From: Ga0077560 sp046330435
GTDB lineage: Bacteria > Actinomycetota > Thermoleophilia > Miltoncostaeales > Miltoncostaeaceae
Length of the DNA stretch: 64,000 nucleotides
NCBI GenBank assembly: GCA_046330435.1
Contig: JAXLST010000016.1
Location: 62,001-126,000 of the forward strand
Reading direction: 5' to 3'
The translations under genes and the position numbers were made by a program. Shown here one piece after another: positions 7,046 through 16,125 of this stretch. Under the pieces are notes generated by a model, which saw only the letters and a program-made list of their open reading frames with translations, was not told the origin of the DNA and did no database searches. The number at the start of each line of letters is the position of its first letter. The stretch's first letter is position 1.

Positions 7046-8464
7046 TCAGGTGGCGATGCCCTGACTTCCGCCACGAGAGCCGCCCGCCTCGGCTGCCGCT
7101 GCCCGAGGCCGCGTCGCCCCCGCCCCGGTGCGCCGGGGCAGGCGGACCTCGAATCGCGTGTCGCGGTCGCCCGCGGTGAGGGTGAGCGTGCCGCCCATCT
7201 GCTCGGTCAGCTGCCGGGCGATGGTGAGACCCAGCCCGAGACCGTCCCCACCGGAGGCGCGAGCGTTCGTGCCGCGGAAGAACCGCTCGAACACCCGCTG
7301 CGCCTCGGGACCCTCGAGCGTACCTCCCTCGTCATGGACCGACAGGTATGCGGCGTCATGCTCCGACCGGGTCTCCACCGTGACGATGGTCCCCGCGGGC
7401 GCGTACTTGGCGGCGTTGGTGATGAGGTTGGTGATCACGCGGTCCAGGGCCAGCGGGTCGGCCTGCACGGGGGCCGCGGCGAGTCGCTCCACGACGGTGA
7501 GGTCGCGTTGCTCGAGCATGGACCGGGTCGCATCCGTGGCGTGCGCGGCGGCCTCGGCGAGGTCCAGCGACTCGGGGTGGAGGACCGTCGCCTCGGCCTG
7601 TTCCTGGGCCAGTTGCTCGATCTCTCCGATGAGCCGGCCCAGGCGCAGGGTCGTCGCGTGCAGCGCCGCGATGTTCTGATCGCCCGGGTCGAGGATCCCG
7701 TCCTGGATGGCCTCGAGGCGGCTCTGGATGAGCATCACCGGGGTGCGCAGCTCATGCGCGAGGTCCTGGGCCAGCTGATGGCGGGCGTGCCGCTGCCGCT
7801 CCAGGTCCGTCGCCAGCCGTTGCAGCGACTCCCCCACCTGGCGGAGCTCCGGTGGGCCCTGCGAGGGGGCGCGGGGGTGGCCTCCGGGGCTGCGCAGGGT
7901 GCGTGCGAACGCGGCCATCCGGTCCATCGGGCGAGCGAGCCATGCCGCGGTGATCACCCCGACGATCGCCGCGACGGCAGCCGCGATCAGCGCGGCGATC
8001 AGGTGCAGGCGGTCCAGCCGTGAGGCGAAGCGCTCGTCGGTCGGGGTCCGCACCGCCGCGGGGAACGCGAACGCCTCGAGGCGGGCGACGATGGTTCCGG
8101 TCGAATCCCGCACGTCCCCGGCGTACACCGAGGTGAGTTCCCGACCGGTCTCGGCCTTGGTGGTGTCCAACAGGGTCCGGCCGTCGGCCGCGGTGAGCCG
8201 GTAGTCGTAGCCGGTGACCGCCAGGTCGTGGGCGAGCAGGTCGAGGCTGCGGGGCGTCCACCGGTTCCCCGCCTGCCCGTAGGTGTCCTGCGTGGCCGTG
8301 AGCGCAGCCCGCCCGGCGTCGGTGGCCCGGTCCCGCAGGTAGGTGTCCAGGGTCTCGTGCAGGCCGTGGGAGGTCAGGATCGAGGTGACCGCCGCGGTGA
8401 TCGCCACCACCGCGACGAATGCCAGGACCAGGCGGGCCCTGAGGGAGGGGTGGCGGATGCTCAT
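7046..8464 (-). CDS. Membrane sensor histidine kinase of a copper-island two-component system
   Basis: The 472-residue kinase has membrane segments at about 13-32 and 155-176 enclosing a roughly 120-residue extracytoplasmic sensor domain. A HAMP linker follows, then HELRTP (His about 237) and a HATPase domain with an N box (ITNLITNAAKYAP), HDEGG in the G1 position and GLGLGLTIARQL as G2. The C-terminal tail is low-complexity Ala/Gly/Arg. Its start overlaps the stop of the response regulator at 8461. This architecture is that of CusS/BaeS-like envelope or metal sensors, and divergent DUF305 and downstream copper genes fit copper sensing, though the signal is inferred. It is not closely related to the kinases at 85 and 21043. 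Confidence 0.9.
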   Translation of the reverse strand: MSIRHPSLRARLVLAFVAVVAITAAVTSILTSHGLHETLDTYLRDRATDAGRAALTATQDTYGQAGNRWTPRSLDLLAHDLAVTGYDYRLTAADGRTLLDTTKAETGRELTSVYAGDVRDSTGTIVARLEAFAFPAAVRTPTDERFASRLDRLHLIAALIAAAVAAIVGVITAAWLARPMDRMAAFARTLRSPGGHPRAPSQGPPELRQVGESLQRLATDLERQRHARHQLAQDLAHELRTPVMLIQSRLEAIQDGILDPGDQNIAALHATTLRLGRLIGEIEQLAQEQAEATVLHPESLDLAEAAAHATDATRSMLEQRDLTVVERLAAAPVQADPLALDRVITNLITNAAKYAPAGTIVTVETRSEHDAAYLSVHDEGGTLEGPEAQRVFERFFRGTNARASGGDGLGLGLTIARQLTEQMGGTLTLTAGDRDTRFEVRLPRRTGAGATRPRAAAAEAGGSRGGSQGIAT

Positions 8465-9157
8465 GCGTCCTCGAACCGGTAGCCCGCGCCGTAGACGGTG
8501 CGAAGGAGCCCTGACGCACCGTCGATGCGCGCGTCGAGTTTGCGGCGGATGTTCTTGACGTGGGCGTCGATCGTGCGGTCGCCCGCGCCGGCCTCGGCAC
8601 CCAGGGCGACCTCCCGCAGTTCCTCACGGGACCGCAGCCGCCCCGCGGGCCGCACGAGCGCCGCGAGGACCCGGAACTCGGTGGCGGTGAGGTCCAGGTC
8701 CTGCCCGGCCAGGCGTGCGCGCATCTGGCCGAGGTCCACCTCCAGACGCCCGCCGTCGAGCACCAGCACGTCAGCCGGTGGGATGCCCTCGCCCCCGGCG
8801 CGACGCATCACCGCCCGCGCCCGCGCCACGAGCTCGCGCGGTGAGAACGGCTTGACCAGGTAGTCGTCGGCGCCCAGCGCCAGCCCGCGCAGACGGTCGG
8901 TCTCCGCGGACCGCGCGGTGAGCATCGATGATCGGCACGTCGGAGGTGCGCCGGATCGTCGCGCACACCTGCTCGCCCGGGATGTCGGGGAGCATCAAAT
9001 CCAGGACCACCAGGTCCGGCGGTTGCAGTGCGATGACATCGAGTGCGCGCTGCCCGGTCGCCGCCTTGCGGACGGTGAAGTCCGCGCGCGCCAGGTACGC
9101 CGAGGCGATCTCGAGGATCTCGGGCTCATCGTCGACGATCAGGACGGACCAGGGCAT
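8461..9157 (-). pseudogene. OmpR-family response regulator, frameshifted
   Basis: The receiver domain starts at 9157 (MPWSVLIVDDEPEILEIA, acidic pair DD; phosphoacceptor in VVLDLMLPDIPG). It reads to SDVPII, where one extra base near 8930 shifts the frame. The adjacent frame then continues with MLTARSAETDRLRGLALGAD, LVKPFSPREL and a winged-helix domain ending in VKNIRRKLD and TVYGAGYRF at 8461. Removing one G gives a continuous regulator of about 231 residues, the normal OmpR length. It pairs with the kinase that overlaps its 3' end. Given one clean indel, a sequencing error is as likely as a true mutation. Confidence 0.85.
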
Positions 9158-9389
9158 TGGGTGCATCCTCCCGCGCGCCGGGCGGGGGCGCCCGGCGTTC
9201 CGGCCCCCATTCTCGGGCGCAATCGCGAAGGCAATGTGAAGACGGGCTCGTCCGGGGACGCGAAACGCCGTCGACACGGTCGGACGTTCCTTGAAGCGAC
9301 CCGGCGGGCGCGGGACATTGAGGTGCGGCGGCCGGATGGCCGTCGGCCCGCGGTGATGCGGTGCGTGTAGTCGGGTGAGGGGAGCGGGT

Positions 9390-10073
9390 GTGACGCGGAA
9401 CAGGCTCGTCGGAATCCTTGTGATCGCCGTCCTCGCGATCGCCGCGGGGGTGGGGTTCGCCGTCACCCGGGGCGGTGACCACGGGGCCGGTCACATGAAC
9501 GGCAACGGCATGAACGCGCACGACATGTCCGGATCGACCGGGGCCGCATGGTCGGGCCCGATGATGGACATGGGCGGCATGCCCGGCATGACCATGGACG
9601 CCGACAACGTCATGGCCATGAGCGATCAGGCCTTCCTGGCGATGATGATCCCCCACCACCAGATGGCGGTGGACATGGCTCGCATCGAACTCAAGCGCGG
9701 CAAGGATCCCGAGGTCCTCAAGATGGCCCGGGCGGTCGTCACCGATCAGGAGGGCGAGATCAGCCAGATGCAGGGCTGGTACCGAAGCTGGTTCGGTGAG
9801 GACCCGCCGCAGGTCCCGATGTCCGGTTCGATGATGATGATGGGGATGTCGATGGACATGGGCGAGCTTGAGTCCACCAAGGAACCGGACCGGGTGTTCC
9901 TGCGCATGATGATTCCCCACCACGCCGGGGCCCTGTTGATGGCCGATGCGGTCCTCGCGGGTGACCCCCGCAACGAGGTGGCGGACCTCGCCAGGCGCAT
10001 CGTCGCCGCCCAGAGCAACGAGATCGGCGACATGCAGCGCGTCCGCGAACGGATCGCCCCTCCCCTTGGCTGA
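9390..10073 (+). CDS. DUF305-domain exported protein
   Basis: A GTG at 9390 with a GAGGGGAG ribosome site gives a 227-residue protein. An N-terminal membrane anchor/signal (VGILVIAVLAIAAGVGFAV) is followed by a His/Met-rich linker (HMNGNGMNAHDM) and two repeats of the DUF305 ferritin-like four-helix signature: FLAMMIPHHQMAVDMAR and FLRMMIPHHAGALLMAD. DUF305 proteins are extracytoplasmic and often sit in copper-resistance clusters; the Met/His residues are plausible Cu ligands. The gene is divergent from the two-component pair and overlaps the following lipoprotein gene. Biochemical role is not established for the family. Confidence 0.85.
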   Translation: MTRNRLVGILVIAVLAIAAGVGFAVTRGGDHGAGHMNGNGMNAHDMSGSTGAAWSGPMMDMGGMPGMTMDADNVMAMSDQAFLAMMIPHHQMAVDMARIELKRGKDPEVLKMARAVVTDQEGEISQMQGWYRSWFGEDPPQVPMSGSMMMMGMSMDMGELESTKEPDRVFLRMMIPHHAGALLMADAVLAGDPRNEVADLARRIVAAQSNEIGDMQRVRERIAPPLG

Positions 10074-10992
10074 GCCTCCGCACTCACGGCTCGCACCCGG
10101 CCCCCCGGGCCGCTCCCGCCACGCCCGGCACCGGGCGCCGGTGCTGGCGGTCGCGACGCTTACCGCCGCCGCGCTGGTCGCCGCCGGCTGCGGAGGGTCC
10201 GATGCCGCGGCGCCGCCGGCGGGCGTGCCTGCCGACGACCCGGGTGTGATCCATGTGCATGCGGTCGCGGTCGACCCCGCCGACCAGGCGGTGCTGCTCG
10301 CGACGCACACCGGCCTGTTCCGGCTACCGGCGGGAGTCTCCCGCCCCGAGCTGGTCGGGACCCTCCGGCAGGACACCATGGGATTCACGGTGGTCGGCGC
10401 GGGCCGCTACCTGGGCTCCGGCCACCCCGACATACGGACCGGGCAGCCGCCGCTGCTGGGACTCATCGCCAGCGGCGACGGCGGACGCACGTGGTCTCCG
10501 GTGTCCCTGGCGGGAACGGTGGACTTCCACATCCTGCGCGCCGCGGGCGCCCGGGTGGTCGGCATGGACTCCCAGACCGGCAAGGTGCTGGTGAGCGACG
10601 ACTCCGGCAAGCGCTGGACCCGGCATGCCCCGCCCGGGGACCTGGTCGACCTGGTGCTCGACCCCGCCGATCCCGACCGGTTCGTGGCCTCGACCACCAC
10701 CGGACTGGTCGCCTCCGCCGATGCGGGACGCACCTGGGCGCGGCTGGCGGACGGTCCCGGCTATCTGGCGTGGCCCCGCGGCGGGCCGCTGTTCCGGCTT
10801 GCCCCGGATGGCCGGCTCGCCGCGAGCACCGACGCCGGGCGGACCTGGAGGGAGCGCGGGACGATCGGCGGTGAGCCGTCGGCGTTCAGCGCCGCCGACG
10901 CGGACCGGCTGCTGGCGACCCTCCACGAGGGAGCGCTCATGGAGTCGCGGGACGGCGGTGCGACATGGTCGACGCTCGCCGAGTTGGAGTGA
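10066..10992 (+). CDS. BNR/YCF48-type beta-propeller lipoprotein (F510_1955-like)
   Basis: The 308-residue protein begins with an Arg-rich stretch and a hydrophobic lipoprotein signal with lipobox LVAAGC. It then has repeated GGRTWSPV, DSGKRWTR, DAGRTWARL, DAGRTWRE and DGGATWSTL motifs, the Asp-box repeats of sialidase/photosystem-assembly-type propellers. Similar proteins are found beside DUF305 genes in actinobacterial copper islands and are labelled F510_1955-family glycosylhydrolase, without demonstrated activity. I chose the TTG at 10066, overlapping the DUF305 stop, because the alternative GTG at 10141 would leave the signal peptide without basic residues. It is probably cotranscribed with DUF305. 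Confidence 0.75.
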   Translation: MAEPPHSRLAPGPPGRSRHARHRAPVLAVATLTAAALVAAGCGGSDAAAPPAGVPADDPGVIHVHAVAVDPADQAVLLATHTGLFRLPAGVSRPELVGTLRQDTMGFTVVGAGRYLGSGHPDIRTGQPPLLGLIASGDGGRTWSPVSLAGTVDFHILRAAGARVVGMDSQTGKVLVSDDSGKRWTRHAPPGDLVDLVLDPADPDRFVASTTTGLVASADAGRTWARLADGPGYLAWPRGGPLFRLAPDGRLAASTDAGRTWRERGTIGGEPSAFSAADADRLLATLHEGALMESRDGGATWSTLAELE

Positions 10993-10995
10993 CCC

Positions 10996-12198
10996 TCAGG
11001 GGCGGACGGCGCCCTGGTAGTCGCTGCGCCCGCCGATCGAGCTGATCTTCACCACGTCCCCGGTGTGGGGCGCGTGGATCATCTGCCCGCCGCCAATGTA
11101 GATCCCCATGTGTCCCAGGTCAGGGCGGAAGAACACCATGTCCCCCGGCTGTAGGTCACCGGATTGGACGTGGGGGAACGCCGACCAGATCGCCCCTGTG
11201 TAGTGCGGGACCGACTTGCCGATCTTCGCGTACACGTAGCTGGCGAGGCCCGAGCAGTCGAACCCCGAGGGTGACGCTCCTCCCCAGACGTAGGGGACCC
11301 CCAGGTACCGCATCGCGATCGCAACGACCGCCGCGTTGGGATTGCCGGCCGACGCGGCCGGTGCGGGTGACGACGGCGCGGATCGGGCGGGCTCCGGATC
11401 GGCGGAGGTCGTTGTGCCGTTCTGGGGGAGGTCAGGGGCAGGGGCGCCCGGGGAGGCCGCTGGCGGTGTGGTCCGGGTGACGGCGCGCTGGGCGGCCAGC
11501 GCGCGCTGACGCTCCTGTTCGGCGACCCGGCGCTCGCGTTCCCGTTCGGCGGCGACGGCCTCCCGGAGATCCGCACGGGCACCTGCAAGCAATGCTTGGC
11601 GGCGGGAGAGGGTCGCCAGGACCGCATCCCGGCGACGCTGCGCCTCGGCCTGCGCATCCCTGGCGGTGGCCCGATCGGCGATCAACTGACCTCGGGCCCG
11701 TTCCAGCCTGCCCAGGGCCCCTCGGATTCCGGATACCACCGCCGCGTCACGTTGTCCGATGCGCTCCATCAGCCGGGCGGTGTCGACCGCCGAGGTGATG
11801 CTGCCGCTCTGCAGCAGCAGCTCGACCGGTGAGGGCGTAGGCCGGGCGTAGATGTCGCGCATACGGCCGGCGAGAACCACGCGTGCCCGGGTCAGCTGGG
11901 CCTGGGAGCGGGTGATCAGGTCGGTATTGCGGCGGATTCGGTCCTCCGCCTGCCCGAGCCGCCAGCGTGCGCCGTTGTAGGCCTCGGTGGCGTTCTCCGC
12001 CTCGATGTCGGCCTGTTCGAGCTGGGCCTGGAGGCGCTCGACCTCCGAGCGCGCATCCTGCACCGAGGGCTGACCAAAGAGCGGGACGACCGCTGCGGCA
12101 GAGCCCGCAAGTCCCAGGGCCATGATCAGCTTCAGGGCCCGGAGCGGTGACGGTCCGCGCTGCCCGGGCCCTGAACTCTCCCTGACGGTCGCGGGCAC
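10996..12198 (-). CDS. Secreted NlpC/P60 peptidoglycan hydrolase with coiled coil
   Basis: From a GTG at 12198 the protein has 400 residues. An N-terminal hydrophobic segment (LKLIMALGLAGSAAAVVPLF) is followed by two long coiled-coil stretches rich in Arg/Glu/Ala/Gln, as in PcsB and RipA. After a Pro/Ser/Ala linker comes a C-terminal NlpC/P60 domain with the catalytic Cys in GFDCSGLASYVY and the catalytic His in LGHMGIYIGGGQMIHAP. These enzymes cleave D-Glu-diaminopimelate links in wall peptides at cell separation. The frame stays open upstream only as antisense of copA. Its presence in a copper island, convergent with the lipoprotein gene, is unusual; it may be passenger cargo or aid DNA transfer through the wall. 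Confidence 0.88.
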   Translation of the reverse strand: MPATVRESSGPGQRGPSPLRALKLIMALGLAGSAAAVVPLFGQPSVQDARSEVERLQAQLEQADIEAENATEAYNGARWRLGQAEDRIRRNTDLITRSQAQLTRARVVLAGRMRDIYARPTPSPVELLLQSGSITSAVDTARLMERIGQRDAAVVSGIRGALGRLERARGQLIADRATARDAQAEAQRRRDAVLATLSRRQALLAGARADLREAVAAERERERRVAEQERQRALAAQRAVTRTTPPAASPGAPAPDLPQNGTTTSADPEPARSAPSSPAPAASAGNPNAAVVAIAMRYLGVPYVWGGASPSGFDCSGLASYVYAKIGKSVPHYTGAIWSAFPHVQSGDLQPGDMVFFRPDLGHMGIYIGGGQMIHAPHTGDVVKISSIGGRSDYQGAVRP

Positions 12199-12295
12199 CG
12201 GGCCAACGTATGGCCGGTGCCCGCGGGATCCAACCGGCGTCCGGCGCTCGGCTTGCGGATTGGCCCGACGGTCGGTCCGGTCATTCACACCGCAT

Positions 12296-14569
12296 TCACA
12301 CTCCCCCACCCCCGCCCCGCGCCGGGGTGAACCGGCGCAGGCGCAGGGAGTTGGAGACCACGAAGACACTGCTGAACGCCATGGCGGCACCCGCGATGAG
12401 CGGGTCCAGATAGCCGGTCGCCGCCAGGGGGATCGCCGCGACGTTGTAGGCGAACGCCCAGAACAGGTTCCCCTTGATCGTCCGCAGCGTGCGGCGCGAC
12501 AGGCGGATGGCGTCGGCGGCCCCGCCGAGGTCCCCAGAGACCAGGGTGAGGTCGCTGGCCTCGATCGCGACATCGGTGCCGGTGCCGATGGAGATCCCCA
12601 GGTCGGCCTGGGCGAGGGCGGGGGCATCGTTGACCCCGTCACCGACCATCGCGACGGTGCGGCCCTCGTCCTGCAGGCGGCGCACGACGTCGGACTTGCC
12701 GCTGGGCAGGACCTCGGCGATGACCTCCTCGATACCGACCTCGTCGGCGACGGCACGGGCGGTGGCCGCGTTGTCGCCGGTGAGCAGCACCGGCCGCAGG
12801 CCGAGCTCCCGGAGGCGGCGGATGGCCTCTGCACTGGTGGGCTTGACGGTGTCGGCCACCACCAGCACGCCGCGCACCCGGCCGTCCCAGGCGACCGCCA
12901 CGGCGGTGCGCCCGGCGCGCTCAGCCGCCTGGCGGGCCGCATCCAGGGACGGATCGAGGTGCAGGCCCCAGTCGGCGACAAGCGCAGGCCGTCCGATGAC
13001 CACCCCGCGGCCCTCCACGACGCCCTCCACCCCCAGGCCCTCCCGGTTGGTGAAGGCCTCCACCTCGGGCAGCCGGCCACCGGCCGCGCGCGCCGCGTCG
13101 GCGATCGCCCTGGCGATGGGGTGCTCGGAGGCGTCCTCCACCGCCCCGGCGACACGCAGCACCTCGGCGCGGTCCTCGCCGTCGGCGACGGCGACCTCCA
13201 CGAGGTCCATCTGGCCGCGGGTGACGGTGCCCGTCTTGTCGAGCAGGATGGTGTCGACCACACGGGTGGACTCGAGGATCTCCGGGCCCTTGATGAGGAT
13301 CCCCAGCTGCGCGCCACGGCCGGTGCCGACCAGCAGGGCGGTGGGGGTCGCCAACCCGAGGGCGCACGGGCAGGCGATGATCAGCACCGCCACGGCGGCG
13401 GTGAACGCGAACTGCACGTCTGCGCCGGCCCCCAGCCAGAACGCGAGGGTCGAGGCGGCAAGGGTGATGACCACCGGGACGAAGATGGCCGAGATGCGGT
13501 CGGCCAGGCGTTGCACCGGGGCCTTGCCGGACTGGGCCTCTGTCACCAGGCGGGCGATCTGGGCCAGGGCCGTGTCGGACCCCACGCGCGTGGCCCGCAC
13601 GACCAGGCGGCCGCCGGCGTTCACCGACGCGCCGACGACCGCGTCCCCGGGTCCCACCTCGACGGGGATGCTCTCGCCGGTGAGCAGGGACTGGTCGACC
13701 GCGGAGGTCCCAGATTCGACCTCGCCGTCGGCGGCGACCCGCTCGCCGGGGCGCACCACGAACCGGTCGCCCACGCGCAGGCGGTCGACCGGCACCCGTT
13801 CCTCGGTGCCGTCGGCGGCGAGGATCGCGACGTCCTTCGCCCCCAGCTCCAGCAGCGCCCGCAGTGCGGCGCCGGCACGGCGCTTGGCGCGGGTCTCGAA
13901 GTACCTGCCGGCCAGGATGAGGGTGACGACGACGGCGGCGACCTCGAGGTAGATGTGGGTCGCCCCGCCGTCTCCGGAGGGGATGAGCTCGAAACTCATG
14001 CGCATTTCGGGTTCACCGGCACCCAGGAAGAACAGTGCGATCGCCGACCAGCCCAGGGCGGCGAGGGTGCCGACCGACACCAGGGTGTCCATGGTCGCCG
14101 CGCCGTGACGGAGGTTCGCCCATGCGGCGCGGTGGAACGGCCAGCCGCCCCACAGCACCACGGGAGCGGCCAGCTGCAGGGCCAGCCACTGCCAGAAGTC
14201 GAACTGCAGTGCGGGGACCATCGACAGCGCCAGCACCGGCGCCGACAGCACCGCGGACACCACCAGGCGCCGCCGCAGGCTCACCAGCTCGCGGTCCGCA
14301 GGATCCTCCGCGTCCTCGGCGGCCGGGCCGGTGGCGGGCAGGGTCGCCGAGTACCCGGCGGACGCGACGGCGTCCAGCAGGTCCTCTGGCGAGGTGGTGG
14401 CGGGGTCGAAGACCACCGATGCCGTCTCGGTGGCGTAGTTGACCGACGCCTCGACCCCGTCGAGGCGGTTGAGGCGCTTCTCGATCCGCACGGCGCACGA
14501 CGCGCAGGTCATGCCGCTGACCGGCAGCTCCAGGCGCGTCGTTGCGGCGGGTGGGCTGATGGTGCTCAT
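12296..14569 (-). CDS. copA: Copper-exporting P1B-type ATPase
   Basis: The 757-residue protein carries an N-terminal heavy-metal-binding domain (GMTCASC, Cys 22 and 25), membrane helices, and the actuator loop with LLTGESIPVEV. The transmembrane metal site is ACPCALG (CPC about 400), the phosphorylation site is DKTGTVT (Asp about 445), the P1B HP motif is SEHPIARA, and the hinge is MVGDGVNDAPALAQAD. CPC with an HMA domain is typical of Cu(I) exporters using ATP to pump copper out of the cytoplasm. The start at 14569 overlaps the stop of the preceding gene (ATGA). It is the last gene of the copZ-FixH-like-copA operon behind a CsoR operator. Confidence 0.95.
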   Translation of the reverse strand: MSTISPPAATTRLELPVSGMTCASCAVRIEKRLNRLDGVEASVNYATETASVVFDPATTSPEDLLDAVASAGYSATLPATGPAAEDAEDPADRELVSLRRRLVVSAVLSAPVLALSMVPALQFDFWQWLALQLAAPVVLWGGWPFHRAAWANLRHGAATMDTLVSVGTLAALGWSAIALFFLGAGEPEMRMSFELIPSGDGGATHIYLEVAAVVVTLILAGRYFETRAKRRAGAALRALLELGAKDVAILAADGTEERVPVDRLRVGDRFVVRPGERVAADGEVESGTSAVDQSLLTGESIPVEVGPGDAVVGASVNAGGRLVVRATRVGSDTALAQIARLVTEAQSGKAPVQRLADRISAIFVPVVITLAASTLAFWLGAGADVQFAFTAAVAVLIIACPCALGLATPTALLVGTGRGAQLGILIKGPEILESTRVVDTILLDKTGTVTRGQMDLVEVAVADGEDRAEVLRVAGAVEDASEHPIARAIADAARAAGGRLPEVEAFTNREGLGVEGVVEGRGVVIGRPALVADWGLHLDPSLDAARQAAERAGRTAVAVAWDGRVRGVLVVADTVKPTSAEAIRRLRELGLRPVLLTGDNAATARAVADEVGIEEVIAEVLPSGKSDVVRRLQDEGRTVAMVGDGVNDAPALAQADLGISIGTGTDVAIEASDLTLVSGDLGGAADAIRLSRRTLRTIKGNLFWAFAYNVAAIPLAATGYLDPLIAGAAMAFSSVFVVSNSLRLRRFTPARGGGGGV

Positions 14570-15429
14570 GCCCGGACCTCCACGGTGAAGGGGGTGGTCA
14601 CGATCCGGCCGTCGTGCCGGACCTGCAGGAACAGCCGGTACCGGCCGGCGCCGGACCACTCCACCCGGAACCGCACGGACGGGCCCGGGGTGGCGTCATC
14701 CAGGGGGTGGACGTGCAGGAATGCCAGGTCCCCCTCCCTGAGGGCGACCAGATGGCCACGCGCCCCGAGGTACGGCTGCAGGTCCTGCACGCGCTCGCCG
14801 TCGCGGCTCACCTGGAACGCCAGGTCGCTCGCGGCCCCGCGCTGCACGGCGGACCCCTGCAGCCGGACGGTGTACGGGCCCGCGGAGGCGACTTCCGCGG
14901 GTGCCGGCAATGCCTCGTGGCCGGACTGACCCGGCACGCCCAGGTCGACCCCGAGGGTCGTGGAGCGCCCCTCGTGGCTGAAGTCCGCGAAGACGCGGTA
15001 CGTGCCGGGGGCGTCGGGGGTGAACGGCGTGCGCCACGTGCCGTCCGCGTCCATCCGCGGGTGCAGGTGCTGGAAGCCGGTGAGGTCCCGGCGGACCACG
15101 ATCATGTGCATCGGGCGGTCGTGCTCGACGTCGAAGTCCCGGACCGTCTCGCCGTCCTCCCCGACGATCCGGAACGCGTACTGGGTCGCGGTGCCGGCGA
15201 CCGCGGTTCTCAGGGCCGGGACCAGGCTGAGGCCGTCCTGGGTCACCGCCAGGCCCGGCGGCGCCCCATGATCGTCCATGGCCGCCGCGGTGTGGCCTGC
15301 GCCGCCGTGGCCGGCGTTCGTGTCATGACCACGGTCGATCGGCCCGACCGCCAGGCCAACCGCGGCGGCGGCACCGGCGACGGCGACCACCCCCGCAGCG
15401 AAACCTGCGATGCGGGTCGCGCCCGTCAT
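14566..15429 (-). CDS. Exported FixH-like protein of the copper operon
   Basis: The 287-residue protein has an N-terminal signal/anchor (IAGFAAGVVAVAGAAAAVGL) and a His/Met-rich segment with GHGGAGH and MDDHG. Two beta-rich halves follow, with conserved HDRPMHMIVVRRDL, FQHLHPRMD, FADFSHEG and LAFLHVHPLDD. The His/Met clusters look like metal ligands on an extracytoplasmic immunoglobulin-like fold, similar to proteins next to copper ATPases in mycobacteria and relatives. It overlaps copZ by 4 bases and copA by 4 bases, so translation is coupled. A role as periplasmic or cell-surface copper buffer or partner of CopA is inferred. Confidence 0.75.
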   Translation of the reverse strand: MTGATRIAGFAAGVVAVAGAAAAVGLAVGPIDRGHDTNAGHGGAGHTAAAMDDHGAPPGLAVTQDGLSLVPALRTAVAGTATQYAFRIVGEDGETVRDFDVEHDRPMHMIVVRRDLTGFQHLHPRMDADGTWRTPFTPDAPGTYRVFADFSHEGRSTTLGVDLGVPGQSGHEALPAPAEVASAGPYTVRLQGSAVQRGAASDLAFQVSRDGERVQDLQPYLGARGHLVALREGDLAFLHVHPLDDATPGPSVRFRVEWSGAGRYRLFLQVRHDGRIVTTPFTVEVRA

Positions 15430-15641
15430 GACGCCACCTCGTACCCGGCCTCCTCGATCGCCGCGCGAACCGCGGCGTCGTCGAGGTCCTCACCGCGAAC
15501 CGTCACGGTGCGCGCGTCCAGGTCGACCTCGACGGCGGTCACCCCGGGGACCCCGGAGACCTCCTCGGTGATCGCCGCCCGGCAATGGGCGCAGCTGATT
15601 CCGGGCACGTCGTGGCGAAGTTCGGTGGCGGGCATGTGCAC
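15426..15641 (-). CDS. copZ: Copper chaperone, HMA domain
   Basis: The 71-residue protein is a single ferredoxin-like heavy-metal-associated domain with GISCAHC as metal site, followed by GVPGVTAVEVDLDARTVTV and a final AIEEAGYEV helix. This is the usual length and pattern for CopZ, which carries Cu(I) to CopA. It is the first gene of the operon; the CsoR operator lies 34-72 bases upstream of its start. Confidence 0.92.
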   Translation of the reverse strand: MHMPATELRHDVPGISCAHCRAAITEEVSGVPGVTAVEVDLDARTVTVRGEDLDDAAVRAAIEEAGYEVAS

Positions 15642-15674
15642 TCCTCAGTCGTTGTCCTCCCCTTCAAGGTACCC

Positions 15675-15713
15675 TACCCCCCATGGGTATGTCTACCCTG
15701 CCGGGGTATGGTA
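15675..15713. promoter_or_regulatory. Double CsoR operator between copZ and csoR
   Basis: Two GC-boxed dyads lie back to back: TACCCCCCATGGGTAT (15675-15690) and TACCCTGCCGGGGTATGGTA (15694-15713). The second closely matches the known CsoR operator type of Gram-positive copZA promoters (TACCC...GGGGTATGGTA). It ends 10 bases before the csoR ATG, so it would repress both csoR and the divergent copZ operon until Cu(I) binds CsoR. Confidence 0.9.
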
Positions 15714-15723
15714 GCGTCCGGGT

Positions 15724-16008
15724 ATGGGAACCAAACAGCACGGCTACGCCGGGTCCAAGGACGACTTCCTCAAGCGCATGGCGCGCATCGAGGGTCAGGT
15801 CCGCGGGATCACCGGGATGATCGAGTCCGACCGGTACTGCATCGACATCATCACGCAGATCAGCGCGATCCAGGCGGCGCTCGACAAGGTCGCCCTCGGT
15901 CTGCTCGACGATCACGTCGCACACTGTGTGATGGACGCGGCCGAGGACGACCGGAGCACCAAGCACGCCGAGGTGATGACCGCCGTCGGGCGCCTGCTCA
16001 AGCGCTAG
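15724..16008 (+). CDS. csoR: Copper-sensing repressor CsoR
   Basis: The 94-residue all-helical protein belongs to the CsoR/RcnR family (DUF156): FLKRMARIEGQVRGI in helix 1, DRYCIDIITQISAIQAAL in helix 2 with the first Cys, and DDHVAHCVMDA with the His and second Cys. The Cys-x(n)-His-x3-Cys set is the Cu(I) site of CsoR. Apo-protein binds the dyads just upstream and copper releases it. A matching operator also lies before the MFS gene at 19432. Confidence 0.95.
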   Translation: MGTKQHGYAGSKDDFLKRMARIEGQVRGITGMIESDRYCIDIITQISAIQAALDKVALGLLDDHVAHCVMDAAEDDRSTKHAEVMTAVGRLLKR

Positions 16009-16125
16009 CCGCCCTCCGGGGTCAGGGCCCGCCAGCCCGAGGGTGGGTACCGCACGCCCGGGGCTGGTGTGAGCCTTGGTCGTGACCGCCGGGGACCGGC
16101 CCCGGCGCAGCGAAGAGGAGCGGGC

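Noticed and set aside
10996..13317. A 773-residue minus-strand protein covering the NlpC/P60 gene and part of copA
   Set aside because: Only the part after the GTG at 12198 has protein-like character; the upstream part is another frame of copA.
12122..14929. Long plus-strand open frame across the copper ATPase region
   Set aside because: It is antisense to copA and the FixH-like gene; its translation is Arg/Gly/His-rich without motifs, as expected of a shadow frame in G+C-rich DNA.
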